Source: Coffea arabica (Eukaryota > Streptophyta > Magnoliopsida > Gentianales > Rubiaceae). From it: DNA of 64,000 nt. The stretch's first letter is position 1, and each line of letters opens with the position of its first letter. The notes beneath the pieces were generated by a model. The model searched no databases. It saw only the letters and a program-made list of their open reading frames with translations, and was not told the origin of the DNA. Both the position numbers and the translations under genes were made by a program. Positions 39,069 through 51,135 of the stretch are shown piece after piece. The stretch spans positions 5,270,001-5,334,000 of the forward strand of contig NC_092329.1 in assembly GCF_036785885.1 (NCBI RefSeq). Reading direction: 5' to 3'.

Positions 39069-39516
39069 AATTATTGTACAAAAATCAAAAGTCATCTATT
39101 AGAACACCGCAATCCAAATCATTAGACTCCATTAACTGAATCATACTGGTAACTCGTTGTGTGACCTACAAGTATGATTTGATGGAAACCCAAGTCAATA
39201 ACTGAAAGCAAAGGAGGAAAGAGACAAACTAAGCCCTCCTACCATCGAAGTCCATAACATCTTTGGAACGTTATGGGCCAAACTGCGACAATTGACATAA
39301 TAAGGGGTTGTTTGAGAAAATCACAACTTGTCGAAGTGCACTTAATAAGTTAAAATATCTAAAGAAGGGCGCAAGAAAAAAATAGCTTCCCGCACATAGA
39401 AGCCGCGAACCAAATACGACTTCTTCATCAACCTGATAAATCAGGGGACTGTAAATTGAATTGCGGATACGTGTTGGTAAAGTTAAGGTTTTTGTCTGCA
39501 ATCATTATCGATTAAG
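39069..39516. other. Upstream region of the MPDU1-like gene
   Basis: No gene seen. Presumably holds the promoter and 5' leader of the gene starting at 39517. Confidence 0.4.
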
Positions 39517-42500
39517 ATGATTGAACCGAAGTTTCTTGGGTTGGACTTCGGCTGTGCATTGAGTTCCCTCAGCAATGGTCAAATCCCAAAAAAGGACTGT
39601 TTGCTTCCGCTGATATCCAAGGTTCTGGGCTACTGCATCGTAGCCGCCTCCACCACTGTCAAACTCCCTCAGGTGAATTAGTCTTCAAGCCCTTTAATTG
39701 CACGTATTGAATTCTTAATTGCTTGATCAGATCACCGTTCTTGATCCTGTCGTTCTACTGATTGTTCTTGGATTTTGTTCTGCTGGGAATCTTACAAAGT
39801 TTGGTTGTTTTTAATGGTTTCATCATTTGTAATTAGTTTAACACGACTCCTGCAGTCCCAACTTTAATGCCTTTATTCATTGTGAATCAGCTCCTACTGC
39901 TTCAATGTTTTATCCCATTATCTTTCGTTTCTTACACGACACCCCCCCCCCCCACAACAAAAAAAAACCCTCGCACCAAAAAGAAAAGGGATAAAAAGGA
40001 AGAAAGCATTTATTCAAAAAGTATGAATTTTGTGTATTAAGCCTTGTATAATGCTTTAGATGAGGCCAAATTTGCTTTTCTGTATACATGTGTGATTTCT
40101 TGGTGGAGACTACAGGTTGAAAGTGGCCCGGCTACATTGTCGGTTGAATCTTTGAAACTTGTTTTTGGTTACAGTTTTGCCTTTGGTTGAGCTGCAGGTC
40201 TACTGTGTTTTCCTAAATACAAAGTTATTGTACGGGTAAACTTGTTTTCTATCAGGGTCTTTCTGAGTTACATGTCTTTTCTGGATTTGGTGACTGATAT
40301 CTATAGAGCAGTACATGTAAGCTTAGAAAACTCTATTTTTCACAAAGCTCCACATATTTAGGATATACGATATTTGCATGAAAAGAAGTGTTGAGGTTTT
40401 TGTAGCTGTTAATTTTAACGAAGAAATGTTTTCCACACTTATATGAGTAAACTTTGTGCTTCTGCATTAGAATCTGCATTCAGTAGTTTTGTGCAGTCAT
40501 TTTTTTCCTCTAAAGTACACTTTAATTTTGCTAACTCCTTATGGTTGGTTTGTTGCTGTCCTCTTCATATGGTAGATACTCAAAATATTGAAACATCAAA
40601 GCATTAGAGGCCTAAGCATTGTCGCCTTTGAACTTGAAGTAATTGGATATACAATTGCCTTGGCATACTGTCTTCATAAAGGGCTTCCATTTTCAGCCTA
40701 TGGAGAGTTGGCATTTCTTTTAGTACAAGGTACAGATGCAGTTGCTGTACATCTTTTTTTGACAACCCTCGTGGTAATTTTGGAAAGTCAAATTTGGTTT
40801 TTTCAGGATTTGTTTTTTAAGACAGAACTCACTATGCAATATTTCTTTATGGAAGTTAATCTTCATGGTGCTTGCTTGCTATTAAATGATGAGATAAGTG
40901 GCTCTAACCCTTTCACTTTCCCTGTTGCAGCTATAATATTGGTTGCCATCATCTATTACTTCTCTCAACCTCTAGGAACCAAGACATGGATCAGGGCATT
41001 ACTGTATCCTACATGTTTCTCAAAAAATAGTGCTCCCTTTACCATTGCAATTTAGACTAATTGATGACTTGTTTATGACATATTGCTTCCTTTACTATGT
41101 TCATCACAGATATTGTGCTATAGCACCAACTATTTTAGCTGGTCGGGTTGATCCCATTCTCTTCGAGGCATTATATGTCAGTAGAATGATTTAATGTTTT
41201 ATCCCATTAGTTTGGCTTATTCTTCTCTCGGCTAACTGTTCTTATGCTCTTATAGTTGCTAAGTTTAAATTTGGAATTGTATGCCTTTTTGAAGCTTGTA
41301 TTTGCATTTGTTTGTGTCAGGCATCCCAGCATGCAATTTTCTTCTTTGCCAGGGTCCCACAGATAGTTGAGAATTTTAAGGTGAAAACTCAAGTTCTGCT
41401 TTCTTTACTCCTCTTCCACTGTTGTCTCATTTTCCATTTCTAATCTGGAAATGAGATTGTGTGCCTTTTTTTTTTTTGGGCAAAACAATACAATTAGTGG
41501 GTTTGTGATGCAAACTAGAATGTTATTATTGGTCTAAATCTTATATTTTCTCATGTCTGGAGAAGGGGTCTTTGGTTGATTCCAGCGTCTTTATATGTTG
41601 AATGTGGGGAGAAGGGTTCATAGGGAATGGTTGACAGGAGGTTTCTCTATCTCCCGGTCTTCTCACCATGATTTGGGAGTCTTGAAATGTCAACAAAGAT
41701 TAGCAAAATTCCAATATGGCTGTTTGTGATGTTGCTCAACCTTTAGTTTTTCATGAATTGGTTTCTCTGTGCCTTGGCTTCGTTGTAGTTTGTATGCTGC
41801 TCATTGATATGTCCGCACAATCACCCAATTTTGGTCATTGAAATGGTTAGATCTCTGAGAAATGAATTCCCTGATTCAAGGAACTCTAAAATGACTATTC
41901 TGATGCAAAACCACATTTGGATGAATAGATTCTTTTCCTGGCTTTGGGATCTCCTACTGTTTCATTGATATTTTGATTACTTGTTAAATCTGGCAGGACA
42001 TGATTTCCGCTATATCATGCGGACAATAACATTTAGTAAAAGGGGAGCTCAAGTTTTCCTAGGAGCAAAAACATTGTGAATAAGTAGTTTTTAGTGCAAA
42101 GTTTCTGTATGCAATGTCCATTTATATTGTAAATGCAACTCATAACTATCATTCTTGGAAGTTAATCTTTTTTTGTGTGTAAATGGAGGTGCATATGTTG
42201 TAAGGAGAATCTGTGATAAAAATATAGATTTTTAAAGGCATCTCCAACAAGAACATAACAACCGAGGTACCATAATTTTATGGAGCTAGTCATAGTATGC
42301 TGTTGTTTTTGCTGGCTAGGTGTTCTTCTTGTCTATGGTACAGTTCTATACAAGGGGCTGACGCTAATTCTTCACTTAAGTTTGCTATTGTTAGTCCTAG
42401 TAGGTCTATCAACCATTTGTAATTTCAGTAGTATTTCTACATGAAGGTATTCTTAGGTTACTAATTGTTGATTGTTATTGCAGAACGGCAGTACTGGTGA

Positions 42501-43378
42501 ACTTAGCTTTTTGACTTCTTTGATGAATTTCGCAGGTTCCATGGGTAAGCTTATGTTGTTTGCCATCATACTGTTGTGTACTTCCTCATCTTCGGCATGG
42601 AGTTCCTAACTATTTTTTTCTTTTCCAATATTGGCAGTTAGGGTTTTTACCAGCCTCCAGGAGAAAGCTCCAACAAGTGGTATCCTTGGTCCATATTTGT
42701 CTGATCCGTTTGTTAAATTGCTATTGAGAGAGTCATTTTCATTTGCATGCAAACTTCCTGTGCAGTGTGTCTGTCTTGTTGCAAGCAATATGTCTATTTT
42801 ACATCCTGACGTATGATACGATTATTAAACTACTGCATACTGGTGTTTGGATGGAAATTTGATCTCGTCCACCAATAAAAGATGATTAGTACTAATATGC
42901 AAATAGTAGTATTTGGTTTCTAGAGGGGATATAATTTTCTCTCAGTTGAAGTGATGATAATTTTGAAGTCCATTTGGAATTATCGACTTTGTCGTTGCAT
43001 AATAAATTGAGTTCAATGGCAGTTGATGAGCACGCTTGTATTCTGGATTTACTTTAGCCTTTCCATCACAAGTTAATCATTTGGCCAATGGAAATGATAC
43101 CTTCTTGTGCTTCATTTGAACATGACTTTATTTACTCTGATATGCCTGCTTGAATTACTGGTGTCTCTTGACTATTGCCGCTTTCATTACACCATTCTGC
43201 TCTCCTGTCATCTTCTTAATTTGCTTTTACTGACCGTTCGTTTCACTTGTGGTGATTTCCTTAATTTCTCGAAGTTGTTCTGGGTTCTGCTATCGGTGTG
43301 GTGACAAATGGTACCATCCTGAGTCAGATAATAATATATCAGAAGCCACAGCCGAAGAAAGAGAAGAAAACGGATTAG
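39517..43378 (+). CDS. MPDU1: PQ-loop protein, MPDU1 (mannose-P-dolichol utilization defect 1) homolog
   Basis: Eight exons: 39517-39672, 40576-40729, 40931-41003, 41110-41176, 41321-41380, 42484-42544, 42638-42679 and 43275-43378. Phases agree throughout and give 238 residues. Two PQ-loop repeats are seen: [14 protein letters not shown] (about 48-61) and [19 protein letters not shown] (about 160-178). Hydrophobic segments fit the seven-helix family fold. In animals MPDU1 is needed for use of dolichol-phosphate mannose and glucose in ER glycan and GPI synthesis. The plant role is inferred. The C-terminus PKKEKKTD ends in a KKXX-type ER-retrieval motif, which fits ER membrane residence. Intron 1 holds a C-run of about 13 at 39942-39954. 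Confidence 0.93.
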
Positions 43379-45498
43379 AAGATTTGGCTCTTCCGGACTC
43401 CAAGCATCATTATTGCCTTTAATTATTTATTCAGCAACTGACAGAATCGATAATGTTTTCTTTTATCAATTCGAGACTTGGGGTATCTTAGCTACCATTT
43501 GGTGGTGGGTTCAGAAGAAAGTTTCCTTTCACAGACAACGACGTGATACATTCAGATTTTTATGGCTCTTCACCCATTTGATATTTGTTTTTGTATCCAA
43601 AACACCTACGTTCGGTGTTGAGAATTTCCTGCTAAAGTTATACATTTTGTGCACGAAAGACAACTTGGATATAGGATGTATGGTTATAAAAAAGTAGAAA
43701 CCCTTTCCAGTGGTAATAAATACTGAGCATGCACTTCACTTAACTTCATCTCTTGAGTACGTTTAGACGCATTATTAGTAAGTATTGCCAAATGCCAACA
43801 AAAGATTGGAAAAAAAAAAAAAAGTAAGTAAGATAATTAAGCCCTGCAGAGGAAAGACGTGCTTGACAAATTCAATGCTATATTTCAGTTCTCAAGCCCC
43901 CGTTGGGCAGCGAGCGATCAAGTGTGAAGAAACTTCATTCATAAGATTATTCCAGCAGTGCTTGTCAACATCCCTTTACATATTTCTCTTGATTTGCAAA
44001 CTCTTTAATAAAATTATAAATCTGCGTCGTCCAAATATTCACTGACCAAAGACTCTTAATTGTTTTTCCAAGCTCTGAGGATGAGCAAATAGAGAGGAAT
44101 TTTAAAAAGAATAAGCCTAACTGAAGGTCAATTCTAAATGCTATGAGAGGTAAAGAAAGTATTCTTTTGAAGTAGCTTGAGCCTTTTGAAGCCTGCGATT
44201 CTCAAGATACCTGCACATAAGAGTCGGTGGAGTGGCTGACAAATGTACCTTGAATCGACGACGCCACCATTGCCTTAAAAAACGTCCATCCTATACGAAA
44301 GTCGAAGACAGTTCTGTTTACCTTCCAACTTATACGAACAACTCAACAACCCATTCTTAAGGAGAACTAGCGCAACACTCAACGGAGACCCAAAAAATAT
44401 TGGTCTTAACTCTTAACTGGAGCAGGAGCTATTTAAGACACTTAAAAACACTTCATCTCCGGCTGCAAAATGAAAATTTCTAGAAAAATATGCTAGCCAA
44501 TCTCCATCCTATCAGCTTAGGTAATTTCATTGCTGAAACAGAAAACTAATTTCATTGCCAGGAGGATGAAGGTATTTAAGGAATGTCCTCACAAATAAGT
44601 AGGCACGTGAGACAAGGCAATTCCTAGCAGGACATTCATCAGGAATATGGAAATTTCAACAATGAAGCTGGATCATCAACCAACAAAACAGAACATTCAG
44701 TCTCCACCTAAACAACACGGCTAGCAGTATCTATCTAGTCATACACACAAGCAAAAAAGTAAATTGCAAACCTCAAGGATAAAAAGTTATAAACTAAAAG
44801 CATTTAAATTGAATATGTTATGCATCATATATAGCTATTGCAGGTCTGCAACTCAACAAACAAATAAATTTTCTTGATTTCATTAACCACAAAAATAGAG
44901 AATACTAAGTACCTTGCTGACTAACCACATCAAAATCGACAATTATTCAATGAACAGATAAGTTAACTCATATAAGCACATACTAGTTAAATCAATGAAA
45001 TGAATATAATCGACATAGAGGAATAAAATTGTTCATTTAGGTAGTTTCCAGTTTAAGAATATTGGATGCAAACAAAAGGAACGCCTAGAACATGATAACC
45101 TATAATGCAGCATGAATGGCCTGCGTAACTTTGATCGATACACAAGAAAGTGCACATCATATGGTATCCGCAATAATGGCACTCACGAATTACTGACTGA
45201 GAAACCTATCACAACCAAAATATGCAAATCTGTTTAACTATAACTACCATCCACAAGGAGTAAAGGGCAGGAACGTTAGGAATGATATACTTGACAAGTA
45301 TAATAAGGTATAAACATAAGGAAAACATTAAAGACTCCCATAAGGCCCAATAAGGAGATTAACAATCTCAAAAGGCATTAAAACCACACACGAAACTGCA
45401 GTCCAATGACAAAGGAGCCAATAAATACAGCACAAAACAATGCAAACAGGCCAAGAGTGTTCCTTTTTTCCCACTCCAATGCCTGGTTAAGTCATTCT
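43379..45498. other. Intergenic between convergent MPDU1-like and F-box genes
   Basis: 3' flanks of both genes plus AT-rich DNA. The frame at 43413-43697 follows directly after the MPDU1-like stop and is most likely 3' UTR. No supported gene. Confidence 0.5.
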
Positions 45499-47136
45499 CT
45501 AAGTATTTCGCGAACTACCACCAAAGCTCGACCACCTTCTGAAAGTGCAAGATACTAATCTCCTCCCTGTCAATAGTCCCAATCTCGCCTTAAAAGATGT
45601 TGACCTCCCAGTGCTGCTTGAAGCAATATTAGCTCGACCACCTTGGCCACCCACCTGATGATTCTCAGCACCACCACCTTCCTGAGCCCCACTATCACTA
45701 GCACTTGCATCCATGTTTTCTGGTTCAGTGGCATCCAAATTAACTGCTAGTGATCCCCTACTGGCCCTCAACCAATCTGCACCTTCAGAAGTGACAGCCC
45801 TACACTTCTTAACCTTAACCTTAACCAAATTGGGACATCCACCTGCTAACGCTTCCATACCGTGATCTGACACAGGACAACTCTTTATACAAAGCTTCTT
45901 CAACGCAATACATTTCTGGGCAATGCACGAAAGCTCAGCATCACCAACAGTCTCACTCCCACACAAGGCTAATCTCTCCAAATTCAGACAACCAGTAGCC
46001 AATTTCTCTAAACTCATTCGAGTAGGATTGACACCAATCAGCACCAACTCTTGCACATTTGGACAGTTCTTTGCCACAGCAATCAATCCATCATCGCTTA
46101 TCCTATTTGTTTTCCATCCATCAATGTGAAGTTTCCTTAAAAGCTTACAATGCTCAGCTACAGTCTTTAAACCCTCATTAGTACACTCGGGAGTTTTAAC
46201 CAAATGCAATATTTCAAGATTCAAACAATTTGAGATCGCCATCAACCCCACATCACTCACTTGAAGCCTCTCAAGATGCACCTCGACTAACCCATCTACT
46301 CGATCGGCTATAACCTCCAGCAGCTTATCCCAATCACCTGAGCATCTAAACAGTTTAAGGGTCCTCAAATTCTTCGCCCCAATAATCATCGGCCCAAAAC
46401 ACTGCCCATTATAGAGTTCTTTTAAACAAATAACCTTTAGTGAGGCCGCGGCCACCCCGGGACCAATCGGCTCGGCGGCAGCCCCGTCGGTGATGCCACG
46501 TAGGCGTTTTACTGACAATTCTTCGAGACCAGCGCAATTATTTAAAACAGCATTCATTCCTTTAGCACCAAAATGACAAGACCCACAGGAAAGTTTCTTC
46601 AAATTCTTACAATTTTTTGTGAATTCGGCGATTCCGGCATCTGAGAGTTCCCGGCAAGCCCGTAGCTTCAAGCGCGTGAGCTTCCTGCATTTGAGAGAGA
46701 TCAAAACCAGCGCGTCATCACCAATACTAGCAGATCTGCGGTCGCATTTGAGGGCGAGCTTCGTCACCGCATCGAAGCGCGTGAAGATCGAGGGTACAAA
46801 CGTTAACAGCTCCGCTTGGGCGTTTAGCGACAACCGGTGACGGCTCTGTCCCTCAACTAACAACCACCGGCGGCACACTAATGAGCAGCGTTTCCGGTCG
46901 CCGGAGCTCAAGGACTGGAAAATGTAAGCCAGGCACTCGTCGGGGAGGTTAGAAATATAATCGGCGAGTCCTTCACCGGTGAAGACGTCAGCAGGGTCCG
47001 CGTCGGGGTCATTTTCGATGTAATTGTGAATTTTCATGCCGGTCGAGATCACGGCAGCCGTGGATCTGGGCTTGCTGGGCCGATGGTGATGATGAAGGGC
47101 TTGAGCTCCGGCGATGGAAGAAGCTGACTGGCCCAT
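45499..47136 (-). CDS. SKIP2: F-box/LRR protein of the SKIP2/VFB type
   Basis: One uninterrupted exon of 545 residues. The N-terminal MGQSASS has the Gly2/Ser6 pattern of an N-myristoylation site. An F-box lies at about 62-103 (NLPDECLAYIFQSLSSGDRK, then CSLVCRRWLLVEGQSRHRLS). It is followed by about twelve Cys-containing leucine-rich repeats (about 130-470) and an Ala/Gly/Ser-rich tail. Length and single-exon structure match the SKIP2/VFB family. These bind SKP1-like proteins and act as the substrate receptor of SCF ubiquitin ligases; Arabidopsis VFBs are linked to auxin responses and lateral root growth. The start is the first ATG, in the conserved family context. The target is unknown. Confidence 0.95.
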   Translation of the reverse strand: MGQSASSIAGAQALHHHHRPSKPRSTAAVISTGMKIHNYIENDPDADPADVFTGEGLADYISNLPDECLAYIFQSLSSGDRKRCSLVCRRWLLVEGQSRHRLSLNAQAELLTFVPSIFTRFDAVTKLALKCDRRSASIGDDALVLISLKCRKLTRLKLRACRELSDAGIAEFTKNCKNLKKLSCGSCHFGAKGMNAVLNNCAGLEELSVKRLRGITDGAAAEPIGPGVAAASLKVICLKELYNGQCFGPMIIGAKNLRTLKLFRCSGDWDKLLEVIADRVDGLVEVHLERLQVSDVGLMAISNCLNLEILHLVKTPECTNEGLKTVAEHCKLLRKLHIDGWKTNRISDDGLIAVAKNCPNVQELVLIGVNPTRMSLEKLATGCLNLERLALCGSETVGDAELSCIAQKCIALKKLCIKSCPVSDHGMEALAGGCPNLVKVKVKKCRAVTSEGADWLRASRGSLAVNLDATEPENMDASASDSGAQEGGGAENHQVGGQGGRANIASSSTGRSTSFKARLGLLTGRRLVSCTFRRWSSFGGSSRNT

Positions 47137-47317
47137 AAATCCACGGCGGCAGCTGGAGGAGGAGGAGAAGGAGAGCTGGGACCCCCGTCAGAGCTGAAAA
47201 TGGGATCCGAAGCTGGAGCCTTTTTCCTTTTTTCTTGCTTTCCCTGGTCAGGTGGTTATTCCAGAAACGTTGGTATTCTGGGTTTGGAGCTGGGTGGTGG
47301 GCTTAGAGGCTAATAAT

Positions 47318-48776
47318 AATATGCTTTCTGGTTTGTGGGAGGACGGACTTGAAACTTTTATTTAATCCGGATTTTTATATTGGCTTATGAACAAAATAAT
47401 AATAATAATGTGTAAGAGAAATCATACCCGTAGGTAAAATAAAAATCCAGTTACGCCGGTCTGACGAATTTTCTAGTGGAGGGAGAGGGAATTTTGACAT
47501 TTTAGTAACCACGTGGTCAGGTTAGTGTTTTATTTTGAAAATATTCATGAATTTGAGAAAAGACCACTTTCACAGAGTTGGCCAAAGTGAAGTCCCAAAG
47601 TGCTTTTACGCACAGAGTTATTTAGAGTCCGATTGAATTGCTATTTTTTAAAATTTTTATACAAAAATATATTATGATGATTTGATTTATCTAAAGTAAA
47701 AAGATAATTAATAAATATGTTCAAAAAAATATAAAAAAATTTTTAGAGGAAAATGACTGTGAATTATGTTTAATAAAACATATTATTGAGTAATGTAAGA
47801 AGTTTAACTCTTAAAATGTTACTTAAGATCGATGAGTCTTCATTTGCAATAAATAAGTAATACTTAGTTCAAATTTGAATTTCACACACACACACGCCAG
47901 TTTACTTAATTATAGACAGTCATTAGTGTTCTAAATTTGCTTTTAATAGCCAAATGATTACTTCAGCCAAAAAAATTTTTGAAAAAAAAAAATTCAAACA
48001 GTTAGATAATTGCTCTACCATACGACCCCTAAATTTAGGGGTGGCAAACGGGTCGGGTTCGGGTTGGCGGGTCGGGTCGGGTTGAAGCTTAAGTATAACA
48101 AAGAACCTGCTGACCCGAACCCGACCCGCCAACCCGAAACGGGTCAGGGTACCTGACACGAACACGAAAATTTCGGGTTGGCGGGTCGACCCGAAATGAC
48201 CCGAAACTTAATTTTAATTTATTAATTTATCACTGTAATTTCTAATAAAATCAATTTTTTCACAAAATTAATTACATCATCAAGTAATAAAATTTTAAAT
48301 AAATAATTTCAAACCAAATCTAAAATAAATTAAACACCATAAAAGTGTTTTATCCCAAACCAAATATAATTTAAATTAAAACAACATAAAAGTAAAAAAT
48401 AACATCATATATTATTTGTCCAAATATAATAATTTTAACTTCACACAAGTTAAATAAATTCATTTAGGATTAAGTAATTAATGCCTTTGGAAAAAAAGAA
48501 TGATTTAGTTTAGTTAGATAAAATAATTTTTATGTTTATTAAATTAGTTTTAATTCGTAAACGGGTCACATCGGGTCATATCAGGTCACCACAGGTTGAC
48601 CCGAAATTGACCTGTTTTCTTTTCGGGTTCATCGGGGTTTGACCCGATTCTGACCCGAACTCCCAAACCCTCAACCCAAACCCATTAATTTCGTGTTAGG
48701 TTCGTGTCGTGTTTTCGGGTCGTGTCAGGAATTGCCACCCCTACCTAAATTGATTGTGAGGAGCATGGTAAAGGGA
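47318..48776. repeat. Direct repeat copy 1 (~0.75 kb plus inserted hAT element)
   Basis: Starts with gctttctggtttgtgggagg and is almost identical to 50325-51135. Small indels separate the copies (for example the CA-run near 47884). It includes sequence just upstream of the F-box gene, so it may be part of that gene's promoter region. The copy is interrupted by the hAT element at 48036-48743 and ends at about gcatggtaaaggga. Confidence 0.92.
48036..48743. mobile_element. Non-autonomous hAT-type element, 708 bp
   Basis: Perfect 12-bp terminal inverted repeats (taggggtggcaa at 48036-48047 and its complement at 48732-48743) and a perfect 8-bp target duplication, CCTAAATT, at 48028-48035 and 48744-48751. 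The duplicate segment at 51103-51118 shows the same site unoccupied. The ends are rich in cgggtcgggtt-type words (left) and their counterparts (right), with an AT-rich core. No coding capacity. Related in design to 355-890. Confidence 0.95.
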
Positions 48777-49480
48777 ATAACTCATGAGAGAGAGAGAGAG
48801 AGAGAGAGCAGGGAATAACTTGTGAAGAAACAATAGAGAGAAGCATTCCTTCATTGTGATTTTGACCAATACTACAAATATTTGTACTACTACTATTCAT
48901 GCCCTGGCATACACTTTCTTTCTGATCATCAATAGAGAAAATGGATAGCAAATCAAAAGGATCCTTGACAGCCATGGATAGCAAAATGCACCGTTCCAAG
49001 AGAATTGGGAAATTAATCTCCAAAGTATAGTGTTGATTCGATTGCTTATTTTTATATCCCCATAAAATGCCACCGCCTCTAAGTAACTTTGCTACAGCAA
49101 TTATTCCTTTAATCCTCCTTACGACTCTGCAGGAACATACCCACAATCAAAATCCTGAAAATTATTATACCATACAAGGATGATAGTGGTAGAAACTCAC
49201 AAGTTGCGGCAGGTAGAGCTTGAGAATCATGCTCCCTCCTGACTGCTTGTTTTGTAACTTTTGTTTCAACTTGGCGGCCCATTTCGTCCACATTTCTACG
49301 ATTTTTGGAATGAAAATCTTTGCAGCTACTGGACCGAATGCCATAGCCACCCGCTTTACAACAAGTAGAACAAGTGCTGCTTTCGGGCTTGAGGCTGCTA
49401 CTGGGCTTGGGAGAGCGGCTAGGAGCGACGGTGTAATTCAAATAAGGATTACTTGAACTACTTGAAATGAACATAGAAAT
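48777..49480. other. Unique segment between the direct repeats, part 1
   Basis: Begins with a (GA)n run at about 48786-48808. Minus-strand frames at 48745-49146 and 49109-49474 are open and GC-richer than the flanks, and a second overlapping frame (with AFGPVAAKIFIPKIVEMW) is also open. I recognise no family and see no clear start, so it may be a captured gene fragment. Confidence 0.4.
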
Positions 49481-49583
49481 TGGATGTAAAATTGAACTAC
49501 TTGATAACGGAAGCTTGCAGACAATTGAACCTTGAATTTCTTTATTAAAATATTTGGAACAAAGGTAGTGGAATACAAGGAAG

Positions 49584-49595
49584 TGGTATCAGAGC
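49584..49595 (+). other. tRNA-Met primer-binding-site-like word
   Basis: tggtatcagagc matches the initiator tRNA-Met primer site used by plant pararetroviruses and many LTR retrotransposons. It lies about 330 bp before the movement-protein-like frame on the same strand, as in a caulimovirid leader, so the two are read together. Confidence 0.75.
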
Positions 49596-50320
49596 CACAC
49601 ACATACACACATAAGTAGCATGCATATTTAAGACTTTGAATTACTATTACCTTATTTGAATTACTCTCTATTTTGATTTGGCTAATTCATGCATTTATGT
49701 TTACATATTTTATTAAATTTTTACTGAAATCATTTGTAAGACTTTGAAGCCTTGTGAGACCGTTGGTAAGTCCAGGATAGGATGTTTCCGGCATAGTGCT
49801 CAGTTGTTCTTGATTAGGTAAAAACTTTAAATAAATATTAAACATTGCTGCATTTCTTAGACAATTAAAAATATGATCTAATTCAAAACAAGATAATATA
49901 GTACAAAGTCATGAATATCATATGCCTATAAATAATTCAGATTGGACTATCCCAGAAGAAAAAATAGAACATATTTATAGAATAGGCCCTTTAGATTTCA
50001 AAACAGCATTATCAGTTAAAACACATGAAGAAACAATATTCATTCAAGAAGAATATCAATCAATTCCATTACTAAATCATAGTACAATTCAGAAATATTT
50101 AAGTAAAGGATATCGATACATTCATATAGGTTTAATACAAATTGCAGTAAAACCTCTATTTCATTTAGGAGTAGACGCCCCAATATATTTAGCATTAAGA
50201 GATATTAGACTCAAAAGATATAAAACTTCTTTACTTTCTATGATTCAAACAAATGTATGTAATTGACCCATATATTTTAATTGTGCTCCAAACTTTTCAA
50301 TAGATAATAGAAACTTTTAT
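49584..50320 (+). pseudogene. Endogenous pararetrovirus (Caulimoviridae) fragment: leader and movement-protein start
   Basis: Contains the tRNA-Met primer site, a leader, and a frame (ATG at 49922, open from about 49877) whose product has the caulimovirid movement-protein features: a block around YIHIGLIQIAVKPL, then LALRD, and a MIQTNVCN end. An in-frame TGA at 50264-50266 interrupts it, yet movement-protein-like sequence continues in frame for about 17 more codons until the break with the direct repeat near 50321. No capsid, protease, reverse transcriptase or RNase H region is present, so it is an incomplete, non-infectious remnant. Genus is not assigned. Confidence 0.8.
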
Positions 50321-50324
50321 AATA

Positions 50325-51135
50325 ATGCTTTCTGGTTTGTGGGAGGACGGACTTGAAACTTTTATTTAATCCGGATTTTTATATTGGCTTATGAACAAAA
50401 TAATAATAATAATAATGTGAATGTGTAAGAGAAATCATACCCGTAGGTAAAATAAAAATCCAGTTACGCCGGTCAGATGAATTTTCTGGTGGAGGGAGAG
50501 GGACTTTTGACATTTTATTAACCACGTGGTCAGGTTAGTGTTTTATTTTGAAAATATTCCCATGAATTTGAGAAAATACCACTTTCACAGAGTTGGCCAA
50601 AGTGAAGTCCCAAAGTGCGGTGAAGATCAATTTTACGCACAGAGTTATTTAGAGTCCGATTGAATTGCTATTTTTTAAAATTTTTATACAAAAATATATT
50701 ATAACGATTTAATGCATCTAAAGTAAAAAGATAATTAATAAATATGTTCAAAAAAATATGAAAATTTTTTTAGAGGAAAATGACTGTGAATTATTATGTT
50801 TAATAAAACATATTGAGTAATGTAAGAAGTTTAACTCTTAAAATGTTACTTAAGATCGATGAGTCTTCATTTGCAATAAATAAGTAATACTTAGTTCAAA
50901 TTTGAATTTCACGTGTGATATTAACTTTGTATGTTCCACACACTCACACACGCCAGTTTACTTAATTATAGACAGTCATTACTGTTCTAAATTTGCTTTT
51001 AATAGCCAAATGATTACTTCAGCCAAAAAAATTTTAAAAATGCTAAACTTTTGAAAAAAAAAAAAACATTCAAACAGTTAGATAATTTCTCTACCATACG
51101 ACCCCTAAATTGTGAGGAGCATGGTAAAGGGAAGG
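50325..51135. repeat. Direct repeat copy 2 (~0.8 kb, hAT site empty)
   Basis: Nearly identical to copy 1 at 47318-48776 without the 708-bp hAT element. It carries small extra pieces absent from copy 1 (for example cggtgaagatcaa near 50619 and about 30 bp near 50915). Homology stops at ggtaaaggga, after which the two flanks differ. Confidence 0.92.

Noticed and set aside
40588-41055. 155-codon frame inside the MPDU1-like gene
   Set aside because: Unspliced reading through exons 2 and 3 and their introns. Conserved PQ-loop protein sequence is only recovered with the splice sites used in the model.
47318-51135. The two direct repeats as LTRs of one retrotransposon
   Set aside because: They do not have TG...CA ends, the primer site is ~800 bp from the end of copy 1 rather than adjacent, and copy 1 borders the F-box 5' region. 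A duplication with filler fits better.
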